A stretch of DNA of 43,347 bases, taken from the NCBI GenBank assembly GCA_005778355.1, contig SXON01000073.1, positions 1 through 43,347 of the forward strand, read 5' to 3'. The DNA comes from Pseudomonadota bacterium. GTDB lineage: Bacteria > Myxococcota_A > UBA796 > SXON01. A program made the translations under genes and the position numbers. The notes under the pieces were generated by a model that searched no databases, was not told the DNA's origin, and was given only the letters and a program-made list of their open reading frames with translations. This document shows positions 15,652 through 23,775 of the stretch, piece after piece (the first letter of the stretch is position 1; each line of letters opens with the position of its first letter).

Positions 15652-16748
15652 GGGGTCGTCGAGGCGCCGGCGGAGCGGTCCTTCCACGCGAAGGCCGCCA
15701 CGTCGAATGCAGCGCGGAGCGCGTCGCCCTCGAGCTTCCTGCCGCTCTGGAGCCACGCCACCGTGGCCTTGCCCACGCCGTAGGTGGTGGCGCCGGCCAC
15801 CGTGGCCGAGAGCGCCAGGATCGCCGCCTCGGCAAACTGGCCCCCAGGCACCCAGCCGGCCGCCTTGAGCCCGTTCACGCCCCAGCGCACGAAGCCACGC
15901 ATTCCGCCCGCCAGGAGCTCGGCCAGGATGAAGGCCACCATGTCCTTGTCGAGGGCCTGCCCGTGCACGGTCGCGATGTCGCGAATGAGCTTCACCTGGA
16001 TCGCGGTCACCGCCACGATGTCGGCGCCGGGGATGGGCACCGCGCCCGCGAGACTGGCCGTCTTGGCGGCCGACTGGATGATGGGCTCACATGCCGCCGC
16101 CTTGTTTCGCAGGTACTTCGCGAATAGTAGCGTCTTGCCGGACTCCTCGAGCCGGCGCCCCACCCAGTCGATCACGTACTCCACGCCGATGGGCTCGGGC
16201 GAGAGCTTCGGGTGCGGCGCGAAGGCGGTGATGACCGAGTCCTTCGGCTCCACCTCGAGCTGGGCGAGCGTGGCGCTCACGAAGCCCTGCCGCTCGCTCG
16301 GGCGGATGAGATCGATCTTGTTGAGACACACGAGCACCGGCCTCCCAAGCTTCCGGATCCACTCGAGATCCCGTCGCTCGTCGGCGGTGGCGCCACCCTC
16401 GGCGTTCACCACGTACACGAAGATGTCGACCATCTCCACCGCCTGGCGAGCCACGGCGTCGACCTCCTCGCGCACGTCGCCGAAGCCGGGGGCGTTGAGC
16501 AACATCACCTGGCCGTCGGCGTCGAGCTTCGCCGCGCGGAGCTCACGCGTACTCCCGGGTACCGGACTGATGTCACCGAAATCAATGCCAAATAGGGCAC
16601 GGATGCCACTGTCCTTGCCCGAGGAGGCGGATCCCATGAAGGCCACGACGAGGTTCTTCTGCAGCGCCTCCTGGAGCTGGCCGGAGGTCTGGTCCCAGGC
16701 GGAGGCGGCGGCCTTGCGCAGGTCGAGGGCGAACTGAGGATCGGACAT
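15648..16748 (-). CDS. GTPase with DUF697 domain and a noncanonical P-loop
   Basis: 366 residues; the ATG at 16748 lies 5 bases after the stop of the FG-GAP gene. The GTPase occupies residues ~33-200: G1 is GSASSGKD (39-46), G2 includes GST (65-67), G3 is NAPG (85-88) and G4 is NKID (143-146). As in the neighbour, the G1 Ser/Thr is Asp and the G3 Asp is Asn. Residues ~210-330 (SAAKTASLAGAVPIPGADIV, then QVKLIRDIATVHG) are a DUF697/YcjF-type hydrophobic helical domain that usually sits at the membrane. The pair may form a heteromeric GTPase at the inner membrane. Function is unknown for this subgroup. Confidence 0.85.
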   Translation of the reverse strand: MSDPQFALDLRKAAASAWDQTSGQLQEALQKNLVVAFMGSASSGKDSGIRALFGIDFGDISPVPGSTRELRAAKLDADGQVMLLNAPGFGDVREEVDAVARQAVEMVDIFVYVVNAEGGATADERRDLEWIRKLGRPVLVCLNKIDLIRPSERQGFVSATLAQLEVEPKDSVITAFAPHPKLSPEPIGVEYVIDWVGRRLEESGKTLLFAKYLRNKAAACEPIIQSAAKTASLAGAVPIPGADIVAVTAIQVKLIRDIATVHGQALDKDMVAFILAELLAGGMRGFVRWGVNGLKAAGWVPGGQFAEAAILALSATVAGATTYGVGKATVAWLQSGRKLEGDALRAAFDVAAFAWKDRSAGASTTP

Positions 16749-16753
16749 GGGGT

Positions 16754-19435
16754 CTAGTAGCTCCCACCAAGGATGATGTAGGTCGACCCCGCCGCCGCGC
16801 CGCCGCTGGAGTCTGCTGCGGGCGCGCCGACGAGCACCTCGTCCGTGCCGTCGCCATCGATGTCGGGCGCGAAGGCGAGGCCCTCGCTCGCGCCGTCGCC
16901 GGCGTTCTCGCCCACGAAGGTGGCGTCGGCCCCCGACAGGCTCGTGGCCGGGGTCAGGCCACCGTCGAGCAGGTAGGCCGTGCCCGCCCCGGTACCCCCG
17001 GCGGCGTCGTAGTAGGCCCCCACCAGCAGGTCGGGGCGCCCGTCGCCGTTCGCGTCGCTCCCCCCGGCCAACGTGTAGCCCGCCCGGTCGCCCGCGCTGT
17101 CGCCCCGGATCACCGCGTCCGCCGCGCCCAGGTTGATCGAGGCCAGGGTGGCCGAGCCGTACACCACGTAGACGGCGCCGGCGGCCGTGCCGGGGCTGTC
17201 GCTCTCCGGGGCGCCGAGGGCGAGGTCGGCCACGCCGTCGCCGTTGAAGTCGCCGAGGCCGGCGACGGATCGGCCGGCATCGTCGCCACCAAACTCGCCG
17301 CTGTACACCACGTCGGCGTCGGTCGCGTCGACGTCCGCGACGCTGCCGCCGTAGAAGAGGTAGGCGGCGTCGGACTGGGGGTCGGCCACGATGAGGTCGT
17401 CGAGACTGTCGTTGTTGACGTCGTCCAGCAGGCTCAACGACAGCCCCATCCCTGGGCCCTCGCCCTTGATGATGGCGAGCTGCACGAGGTCGGCATCGAA
17501 GACTCGCGCCGAGTAGGCCCCAGGCGCCCCAGCGAGCACATCGCCCCGACCGTCGCCATCGACGTCGTGACCGCACGCGAGGGTGGCGCCGAGCGCATCG
17601 TCGGTGCTGCTGCCGTACACCACGCTGTCGGCCGTGCTCGCCGAGGCAGGCGTCACGTCGCCCTCGAATCCGTAGATCCCACCGGCGCCGCCCGCGGTGT
17701 CGAGCGCGCTGACGAACATCTCGCGGTACCCGTCGCCGTCGAGGTCGGGGCAGCCCGCGAGCGCGTAGCCGAAGCTGTCGCCGCTGGCTTCGCCGGTCAC
17801 CGTGTCGTACGCACCGAGCGACCCCGAGGCGACGCTGCCGCCCGACACAAGGTAGGCCACGCCGGTACCAGCGTAGCCCCAGGCACCGACGAGCAACTCG
17901 CCGAGCCCGTCGCCGTCGATATCGTCGAGCGCAGCGAGCGAGGCCCCCGAGAAGGCCAGCATCCCCTCCCCCTCGAGCTCGTAGTCGGCGGCCCCGAGGT
18001 CGGTGGTCCCGGCGATCTCGCAGTTGCCGTCGCTGCCGCTGCAATCGTTGTCGCTGCCGTCTTCGCACACCTCGGTGTTGCCGGTCCAGGCCGCGCCGTC
18101 GGTGTCGTCGCAGTCCTCGGCGTTGTCCACCCAGCCGGAAGCGGCGTCGCAACGCTCAATGGTCGTACCCGGATCGCCGCGCAAGTCGCCGTCAGCATCG
18201 TAATAGAACGTGCTCGTCCCGGTGACGCCGTCGTCGTCGTCGTCGCGGAGATCGTCGCAGTCCTCGTCGGTGTTGGTGTCGTCGCAGGCCTCGCTCGCCC
18301 CGGGATTCACGCCGGGATCGGCGTCGTTGCAGTCTCCATCAACCAGAGAATACCCGTCGACCAGCGCGCAGAGCACAGTGTCGCTCCCGTCGCCCCAGCC
18401 GTCGCCATCGCTGTCGTTGTAGGCGATGAAGGCCTCGTCGGCGTCGTTGTCGATGATCTCGTCGCAATCATCGTCGGTGTCGTTGCCGCACACCTCGGTG
18501 GCGCCCGGGAACACCGTGTCGAGGCCGTCGTCGCAGTCGCCGCTGATCGCCACATAGCCGTCGGGGGCGGCGCAAGCGATGGTTGTACGGAGGTCGTCGC
18601 CGTAGCTGTCGCCATCTACGTCGGCGTAGTAGGTGTGCGCGTTGTCCGCGTCGTCGTCGATGGTGCCGTCGCAGTCCTCGTCGACGCCGTCGCAGGTCTC
18701 GTCGTGTCCGGGGTACACGCTGTCGTCGGCGTCGTTGCAATCCGTCCCGCCGAGCGCCACGTCGACCCAGCCGTCGCCGTCCTCGTCGCCGCTCACCACG
18801 CTGAAGCGGGTCTCGGCCTCGCCGGTGTCGCCCCAGGCGTCCTTGACCGAGAGACCAAGGTCCCAGTCGGCAATCGCCAGACCAGGCAAGGCGAAGGTCA
18901 CGACGCCTGCCTCGGGGAGCTCCCGTGGCGCGTCGGCAAAGGTGACGGCCGCCCCGCTCCAACTGAGGACGAGAGTGGAGTCCTCGCCGGGGTCGGGATC
19001 GTCGATTTGGACCTCGACGGGAACGTCGTCGCCCGAGAGGAACACGTCGCCGGGCAGGGGCGCGAGGAAGGTGACCGAGGGACCCACGTTCTCGACGACG
19101 GTGAGCATCATCGAGGTGCCACCAACCTCGCCGAGCGTATCCACGGCCTTCACCGCCACCGTGACCTCGCCCACGGGCAAGGACGCGGTCTCGAAGTGGA
19201 GTTCTTCGTTTTCCTCGTCGACCGACAGGTTGGCGGCGATTGGATTGCCGTCGCCGTCGGTGAAGCTGTAGCTGAGCTGCGACAGGTCGTCGTCATCGTC
19301 GCTGGCGGAGAGCGTGAAGGTGACCGCCGACCGGGCCGACACCAAGGCGCCCGCCTCCGGAGAAATGAACTTCAACTCGGGGGGATCGTTGAAAAGGACG
19401 AGGCCGTCGCAGGCCGCCAGCAGGTGGAGTAACAT
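16754..19435 (-). CDS. MopE-repeat and FG-GAP (integrin alpha-like) lipoprotein
   Basis: 893 residues from the ATG at 19435; a longer frame exists, but MLLHLLAAC gives a lipobox at once. Residues ~18-240 hold Ig/cadherin-like segments. About 245-500 holds tandem MopE-type acidic repeats, each with a DxDGDG Ca-binding loop, DCDD or DCND, PGA/PG.xE.C and NDTDDDCD. From ~510 to the end are FG-GAP blades such as GLGDFNGDGVADLALGAPE and DIDGDGLGELLVGA, giving an integrin-alpha-like calcium-binding propeller. It is likely exposed at the cell surface and Ca-stabilised, possibly adhesive. The G-protein genes follow within 5 bases, so all three probably share one mRNA. Confidence 0.92.
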   Translation of the reverse strand: MLLHLLAACDGLVLFNDPPELKFISPEAGALVSARSAVTFTLSASDDDDDLSQLSYSFTDGDGNPIAANLSVDEENEELHFETASLPVGEVTVAVKAVDTLGEVGGTSMMLTVVENVGPSVTFLAPLPGDVFLSGDDVPVEVQIDDPDPGEDSTLVLSWSGAAVTFADAPRELPEAGVVTFALPGLAIADWDLGLSVKDAWGDTGEAETRFSVVSGDEDGDGWVDVALGGTDCNDADDSVYPGHDETCDGVDEDCDGTIDDDADNAHTYYADVDGDSYGDDLRTTIACAAPDGYVAISGDCDDGLDTVFPGATEVCGNDTDDDCDEIIDNDADEAFIAYNDSDGDGWGDGSDTVLCALVDGYSLVDGDCNDADPGVNPGASEACDDTNTDEDCDDLRDDDDDGVTGTSTFYYDADGDLRGDPGTTIERCDAASGWVDNAEDCDDTDGAAWTGNTEVCEDGSDNDCSGSDGNCEIAGTTDLGAADYELEGEGMLAFSGASLAALDDIDGDGLGELLVGAWGYAGTGVAYLVSGGSVASGSLGAYDTVTGEASGDSFGYALAGCPDLDGDGYREMFVSALDTAGGAGGIYGFEGDVTPASASTADSVVYGSSTDDALGATLACGHDVDGDGRGDVLAGAPGAYSARVFDADLVQLAIIKGEGPGMGLSLSLLDDVNNDSLDDLIVADPQSDAAYLFYGGSVADVDATDADVVYSGEFGGDDAGRSVAGLGDFNGDGVADLALGAPESDSPGTAAGAVYVVYGSATLASINLGAADAVIRGDSAGDRAGYTLAGGSDANGDGRPDLLVGAYYDAAGGTGAGTAYLLDGGLTPATSLSGADATFVGENAGDGASEGLAFAPDIDGDGTDEVLVGAPAADSSGGAAAGSTYIILGGSY

Positions 19436-19443
19436 CGCGGCGG

Positions 19444-19449
19444 ATTGTA
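19444..19449 (-). promoter_or_regulatory. Candidate -10 element (TACAAT) for the FG-GAP lipoprotein operon
   Basis: TACAAT reads on the minus strand and ends 8 bases before the ATG at 19435, with no Shine-Dalgarno between. This is the closest match to TATAAT among the upstream sites in the window. It implies a leaderless or near-leaderless mRNA. No clear -35 is present. Confidence 0.45.
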
Positions 19450-19463
19450 GCCCGCGAGCGGGT

Positions 19464-20399
19464 TCAGAGCCGGTCGGCGGCGTCGGGGAAGGCGCCACCG
19501 TCGCCCAGCGTGCAGGGCGAGTAGGGGTCGCGGAAGGCGTCGTCGTGCGCGGTGGTGCGGCTGCCGTCGATCTCCGGGTCGAGGACGATGGAGGCGTCGA
19601 CCGGGTCGTTGCTGGTCCAGGTGATGGTGTCCAGGATCTCGTCGCCCTTGGACTTGAGCGTGAGGGTGTCGCCGTCGTTGCTGAGCGCGAGGCCGTAATC
19701 GAGGGAGCCGTCGTCGGCGTTCGCCACCTCCGCGGTGCAGTGGGTGCCCTTCACGCGGCTGGCGTTGCCACCGCCGAAAACCACGATGGCGCTGCCCGGC
19801 AGGAGCGTGGTGCCGCTGTCGAAGGTGTGCCGGGCGATCTCGTTGTCGCTGTCCCAGAGGGTCGCACCGCCGAGGTCGACCGTGGCTTTGCCCGCGTTGA
19901 CGATCTCGGCGAACTCATCTTCCACGGAGTCACCCGTCCCGTCGCCGTTGACGTCGGTGCTCACCGGCACGTCGGCGAGCACCTCGTTGATCACGAGCTC
20001 ACCGCGCTCTGGGGTCGCGACGGCATCCACGGTGACGGTCGCGTCGGCCCGCAGGCCCCTGTACTCGCAAGAAACGACGGCCGATCCGGCGCCCAGACCG
20101 TGCGCCAGGCCGTCGACCACCAGCGCGATGCCCTCGTCGTCGCTCGACCAGGAGCAGGACATCGTTGCTTCTTCCTCGCTGCCGTCGCGACCGGTGTAGG
20201 TGGCCGTCATCGCCTTGGTGTCGCGCGTCGTGGCGAGGCGGACCGCGGTGGGCGAGAGCTCCAGGATCGCGTCGGTGTCGGTGTCGGTGTCGGCGTCGCC
20301 AAAGGGATCGTCCTCGCTCTGGTCGTCCTTGACCTCGCCCTCGACAGTGCCCATGCAGGCCAGGAGAGAAAGCGCGAGCAAAGCTAGGAAGGAGCGCAT
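19464..20399 (-). CDS. Lamin-tail-domain (LTD) lipoprotein
   Basis: 311 residues. MRSFLALLALSLLAC is a signal with a lipobox Cys15, followed by an acidic Asp/Thr-rich linker (DADTDTDTD). A bacterial Ig-like part follows (ELSPTAVRLATT to ~130). The C-terminal ~180 residues are an LTD domain: ELVINEVLADVP, then DEFAEIVNAGKATVDLGGATLWD and the GTTLLPGSAIVVFGGG block. LTD domains in bacterial lipoproteins are thought to be binding or structural modules on the cell surface. It lies upstream of and in the same direction as the FG-GAP gene, 28 bases away. Confidence 0.88.
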   Translation of the reverse strand: MRSFLALLALSLLACMGTVEGEVKDDQSEDDPFGDADTDTDTDAILELSPTAVRLATTRDTKAMTATYTGRDGSEEEATMSCSWSSDDEGIALVVDGLAHGLGAGSAVVSCEYRGLRADATVTVDAVATPERGELVINEVLADVPVSTDVNGDGTGDSVEDEFAEIVNAGKATVDLGGATLWDSDNEIARHTFDSGTTLLPGSAIVVFGGGNASRVKGTHCTAEVANADDGSLDYGLALSNDGDTLTLKSKGDEILDTITWTSNDPVDASIVLDPEIDGSRTTAHDDAFRDPYSPCTLGDGGAFPDAADRL

Positions 20400-20447
20400 G
20401 TCGATACCGTGGACGCCGCGGCGCTAACTCCGGAGAGCCCCAGGCGC

Positions 20448-20453
20448 TAAGCT
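20448..20453 (+). promoter_or_regulatory. Candidate -10 element (TAAGCT) for the GH31 gene
   Basis: TAAGCT ends 7 bases before the ATG at 20461. The 61-base divergent gap contains no Shine-Dalgarno next to the ATG, so a leaderless transcript is the simplest reading. Confidence 0.4.
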
Positions 20454-20460
20454 GCGCCGC

Positions 20461-22875
20461 ATGTTCTTCCTGCTCCTCGGATGTACGCCCGCCGACGACA
20501 GCCGCGTGGCCGACGCGCCCACCTGGGTTGACCCCGACGGCGCGACGCTGACCGTGTCGGGCAGTGGCGTCATCAGCTGGACCCATGCCGACGGCACAGA
20601 GCGAAACGTCGAGATCGGCCTCGGCGTGGTTGGCACGATCGATAGCGCGGCGTGCAGCTACGACCCCTGGTGGCTCTACGACGACCGGGTCGACGAGGGC
20701 ACCATCGCAAGTGAAAGTTACAAGTACGACCTCGACGAGGACTGCACCAAGGGCACCGACCTCGTCGGCGTCGTCGCCACCACCTGGACGGGCAGCGCCT
20801 ACGCGCTCGAGTTCGAAGACGGGAGCAGCGCCACCCTCGAGGTCGACAACCTCGGACCCGGCCTCCGCCTCTCCTTGGACCACGACGACAGCGCGGGCTG
20901 GGCCCCCTACGCATGGGCGCGTGTGTCGGCCGGTGCCGACGAGGAGTTCTACGGCCTCGGCGAGACCTTCGACCGCGTACGCCAGCGGGGCACGGTGCGC
21001 GCCATGCAGATCGAGCTCGCCACCACGGAGAGCGCCTACAACGAGGTGCACGTGCCCGTGCCGCTCCTGGTCTCATCCGCCAACTGGGGCATGCTCGTGG
21101 ATAGTTACCGTCCCGGGGTCTTCGACGTGGCCGCGTCCGACGACGGCGCGGTCACGACGGTCTTCCAGCAACTCGATGGCGACTTCGCCGTCGACCTGTA
21201 TGCACCCGAGCGCGCCGCGCAGGTGACCGGGCGCTACTGGCAACGCACCGGCGAGCCCGAGGTGCCGCCTGACTGGGCCTTCGCGCCGCTCCAGTGGCAA
21301 GACGAGGTGACAGGCCAGGACGAGGTGCTCGACGATGCCTACCAGTTGCGCAGTCGCGACCTCCCCACCGGGGTGATCTGGGTGGACAACCCCTGGCAGA
21401 CCACCTACAACAGCCTGGTTCCCGACCCCGCGATGTTTCCCGACTGGACGGGGATGATCGAGAGCTTACACGCCCAGGGTTTCCGCATGCTGGCGTGGAC
21501 TACCCCCTACGTCGACGAGGTAGATCCCGAGTGGCAAAGCTACAGCGACAGTGGGTGGTTCGTGGAGGACGTGCAGCTGTTCTCCGGCTTTGGCAACATC
21601 GTCGACCTGACCAACCCCGACGCCAAGGCGGCGTGGGCCGGCCGCGTGGAGGCGGCTCGCGACATCGGGATCGAGGGCTGGAAGCTCGATTATGGCGAGG
21701 ACGTGCAACTTGGCGTGAACGGCGCGCGCCTGCCCGGCTGGATCTTCGACAACGGCGAAGACGAGCGAACCATGCATCACCAGTTCGCGATGTACTTCCA
21801 CGCTCCCTACGCCGAGCCCTACCGGGAGCAGGGCATCCTCATCGGTCGTGCCGGTTGCCTGGGCGGCCAGGCGCTCACCGACGTGATCTGGCCGGGTGAC
21901 CTCGACAATGGTTTCGAGACCTGGGGCGACGAGGGCTGCGAGGACGGCACCTGCATTGGCGGGCTCCGGAGCGCGGTGCACGGGGGGACGGCCTTGTCGA
22001 CCAGTGGCTACCCCTTCTTCGCGAGTGACACGGGGGGCTACCGCGGCGGTCGCCCCTCGAAGGAGAGCTTCATCCGGTGGACCGAGTACGCCGCGACCCT
22101 GCCAGTTTGGCAGTACGGCGGCGACGGCGAGAACCACAACCCGTGGGACTTCACCGAGTATGAAGGCAGCCAGTTCGACCAGGAAGTGCTCGACGCCTTC
22201 GAGCGCTACGCTCGCCTCCACATCCGCTTGTGGCCCTACTTCCAGGTCGGCGTTGCGCGGATGTTGGCGAATGGGGTGCCGATCGTGCTGCCACAGGGCC
22301 TCGCCGACCCCGACGGGGGTGTACACACCGACACTACCTTCTTCGTGGGCGACGATCTCTTCGTGGCTCCGGTCGTCGACGAGGGCGTCGATACCGTGGA
22401 GGTGACACTGCCGAGCGGAAACTGGGTGCACTGGTGGACGGGAGAGCGCTACTCGGGCTCGGAGCGGATCGACGCGCCGCTCGGTTTCGGGGCGATTTTT
22501 CAGCGCGAGGGCTCGGCGATCCCGATGCTGCGGCGCTCGGTGGAGACACTGTCGCCGGTGAGCGACGACACCGTGGATAGCTGGTACAACGAGGCCGGCG
22601 CGCTCAACGCGCGGGTCGTCCCCGGGGAGGGCGCGGGCTTCACGCTTGCCTCGGGGGAGAGCCTTTCGGCGACGACGGCGACAGACATCGCGCTGCTCTC
22701 GGGCTCACTCTACGCGGGCTGGGACATCGAGGTGTACGCGCCAGGGGCGTCGAGGGTCACCGTGGATGGCGAGGCGCTCTCCGAGGGTGAGGAAGGATGT
22801 TCGTCGTGCTTCATCATCGATGATCCGTGGGTGAGGGCGATCTTCGCGGCGGGGGAGAGCGTGAGCGTGGAGTAG
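20461..22875 (+). CDS. Glycoside hydrolase family 31 lipoprotein (alpha-glucosidase type)
   Basis: 804 residues. MFFLLLGC is a very short lipobox signal with Cys8. The N-terminal beta-sandwich contains EEFYGLGETFDRVRQRG, the GH31 substrate-entry block. The barrel carries GVIWVDNPWQTTYN and FRMLAWTTPYVD; KLDYGE holds the nucleophile Asp410, and VIWPGD holds the acid/base Asp480. SDTGGYRGGRPSKESFIRW is the conserved substrate-pocket segment. It cleaves a terminal alpha-linked sugar by retention; whether this is glucose, xylose or sulfoquinovose cannot be decided from the motifs. Lipidation suggests periplasmic or surface scavenging. Confidence 0.93.
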   Translation: MFFLLLGCTPADDSRVADAPTWVDPDGATLTVSGSGVISWTHADGTERNVEIGLGVVGTIDSAACSYDPWWLYDDRVDEGTIASESYKYDLDEDCTKGTDLVGVVATTWTGSAYALEFEDGSSATLEVDNLGPGLRLSLDHDDSAGWAPYAWARVSAGADEEFYGLGETFDRVRQRGTVRAMQIELATTESAYNEVHVPVPLLVSSANWGMLVDSYRPGVFDVAASDDGAVTTVFQQLDGDFAVDLYAPERAAQVTGRYWQRTGEPEVPPDWAFAPLQWQDEVTGQDEVLDDAYQLRSRDLPTGVIWVDNPWQTTYNSLVPDPAMFPDWTGMIESLHAQGFRMLAWTTPYVDEVDPEWQSYSDSGWFVEDVQLFSGFGNIVDLTNPDAKAAWAGRVEAARDIGIEGWKLDYGEDVQLGVNGARLPGWIFDNGEDERTMHHQFAMYFHAPYAEPYREQGILIGRAGCLGGQALTDVIWPGDLDNGFETWGDEGCEDGTCIGGLRSAVHGGTALSTSGYPFFASDTGGYRGGRPSKESFIRWTEYAATLPVWQYGGDGENHNPWDFTEYEGSQFDQEVLDAFERYARLHIRLWPYFQVGVARMLANGVPIVLPQGLADPDGGVHTDTTFFVGDDLFVAPVVDEGVDTVEVTLPSGNWVHWWTGERYSGSERIDAPLGFGAIFQREGSAIPMLRRSVETLSPVSDDTVDSWYNEAGALNARVVPGEGAGFTLASGESLSATTATDIALLSGSLYAGWDIEVYAPGASRVTVDGEALSEGEEGCSSCFIIDDPWVRAIFAAGESVSVE

Positions 22876-22894
22876 GCGGCCTCCGATCCATCAC

Positions 22895-22906
22895 ATGTCG
22901 CGACAT
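22895..22906. other. 12-base perfect palindrome centred on GTCGCGAC in an intergenic gap
   Basis: ATGTCGCGACAT lies between the GH31 stop and the PH-domain gene. It is the one copy of the GTCGCGAC octamer that sits clearly outside coding sequence, so codon choice cannot explain it. It could be an operator or part of the genome-wide repeated octamer. Confidence 0.4.
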
Positions 22907-22982
22907 CAAAGCACTTGCGACTACGATTTCTCTCGCCGACCGGAGCCATGTGAGTAGGTTTCACGCGCCTCTGGAGCAGTCT

Positions 22983-23417
22983 ATGTCTCGTACTTTCCCC
23001 ACCAAAGTCGACACCTGGCTCGCGGTCGTACTGGCCGTCGCGGCCCTCGTCAGCGTCGGCGGGGCCGTCCTCTCGGTGTTCGAGGGTCACCCCGAGGGTG
23101 TGCTCGGCGCCGTCGTGATGGTAATCGTGTTCGGAACCTTGGTATTCCCGATGAACTACACCGTGGCCGATGATGCCCTGGTGATTCGTTTCGGCATGGT
23201 GCGTTCGCGCGTGAAGTACACCGACATCCGTGCCGTAAAGCCGACCCACAACCCGCTTTCGAGCCCGGCGATGTCGCTCGACCGGCTCCACATCGACTGC
23301 GGGAACCCGCTCGGACCCAACATCTCGCCGGACGACCGCGAGGGCTTTTATGCGGCTTTGCTGCAGAAGGCGCCTCACCTGCGTCGTGAGGGCGATCAGT
23401 TGGTGAGCGGGGGGTAG
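22983..23417 (+). CDS. Bacterial PH-domain membrane protein
   Basis: 144 residues from the ATG at 22983, supported by GGAG 7 bases upstream; the frame is open earlier, but without a plausible start. Two hydrophobic segments (WLAVVLAVAALVSVGGAVL and GVLGAVVMVIVFGTLVF) form an N-terminal membrane hairpin. The rest, from NYTVADDALVIRFGMVRSRVKYTDI to the end, is a short bacterial PH-like (bPH) fold with the DDREGFYAALLQKAP terminal helix. Such proteins are often envelope- or stress-associated; the exact role is unknown. Confidence 0.83.
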   Translation: MSRTFPTKVDTWLAVVLAVAALVSVGGAVLSVFEGHPEGVLGAVVMVIVFGTLVFPMNYTVADDALVIRFGMVRSRVKYTDIRAVKPTHNPLSSPAMSLDRLHIDCGNPLGPNISPDDREGFYAALLQKAPHLRREGDQLVSGG

Positions 23418-23523
23418 CTCGGGCGCAAGCGGTCACCCCCGAGGCGCCACCGTCGCGGGGAGGCCGGGGTTGGGCGGGGCGTGGCTCGGGTTGGCCCGCG
23501 TCGCAAGGGGAGAGCAGCTGAAC

Positions 23524-23730
23524 GGGAATCGTCGTAAGCACAGGGTGGCCGAACAGGACGGGTTCGCGGTCGAGCCGGTCGGCCCGCGGGCGCGTCGGGC
23601 GGCCCCTCGACGAGAGTGGCGCTTTCATCGTTGACAGGCACTGCCGCTGCGGCCCTGAGCGGAGGGATCGTCCCGTTCGAAGCGCTTGTGCTTGCGACGA
23701 TTCCCCTTCGAAGCGCTTGTGCTTGCGACG
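23524..23730. repeat. Short intergenic repeat: two direct copies plus one inverted partial copy
   Basis: The unit begins TTCGAAGCGCTTGTGCTTGC and ends with GACG (24 bases). It occurs exactly at 23676-23699 and 23707-23730, a 31-base period with a 7-base spacer (ATTCCCC). It contains the palindromes TTCGAA and AAGCGCTT. On the other strand, GGGAATCGTCG..AAGCACA.G at 23524-23544 matches 19 of 21 bases of the repeat plus its spacer, inverted. Two copies with so short a spacer is not a CRISPR; it looks like a small dispersed palindromic element. Confidence 0.7.
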
Positions 23731-23750
23731 GTGGGCCACGCCCGGCCCAC
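23731..23750 (-). terminator. Possible hairpin terminator of the nadC-MBL-barrel gene cluster
   Basis: GTGGGCC and GGCCCAC form a perfect 7-base stem around a 6-base loop, 26 bases past the stop of the minus-strand gene. There is no U-tract, so termination by this hairpin alone is uncertain. It abuts the second repeat copy. Confidence 0.35.
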
Positions 23751-23775
23751 GTGTGCGCCGCGCCGCCGCCACGCG

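Larger units (their letters stand above)
23418..23775. other. 358-base convergent intergenic region with short repeats
   Basis: This gap separates the ends of the PH-domain gene and the barrel-like gene. I see no ORF in either strand with a plausible start and family. It contains two direct copies of a 24-base repeat (23676-23699 and 23707-23730), a diverged inverted copy of its flank (23524-23544), and a 7-base-stem hairpin at 23731-23750. A TTGACA near 23631 has no matching -10. Confidence 0.7.

Noticed and set aside
17567..19432. 621-residue plus-strand frame opposite the FG-GAP gene
   Set aside because: Val/Ala/Gly-rich low-complexity antisense of MopE and FG-GAP repeats; no start signal or domain.
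22827..22982. N-terminal extension of the PH-domain protein
   Set aside because: It overlaps the end of the GH31 gene, has no ribosome-binding site, and the internal ATG at 22983 has GGAG at good spacing and starts just before the membrane hairpin.
23631..23660. TTGACA as a promoter
   Set aside because: No -10-like hexamer 15-19 bases downstream and no gene begins after it on that strand.
23676..23730. Minimal CRISPR array
   Set aside because: Only two repeats with a 7-base spacer and no cas genes in the window.
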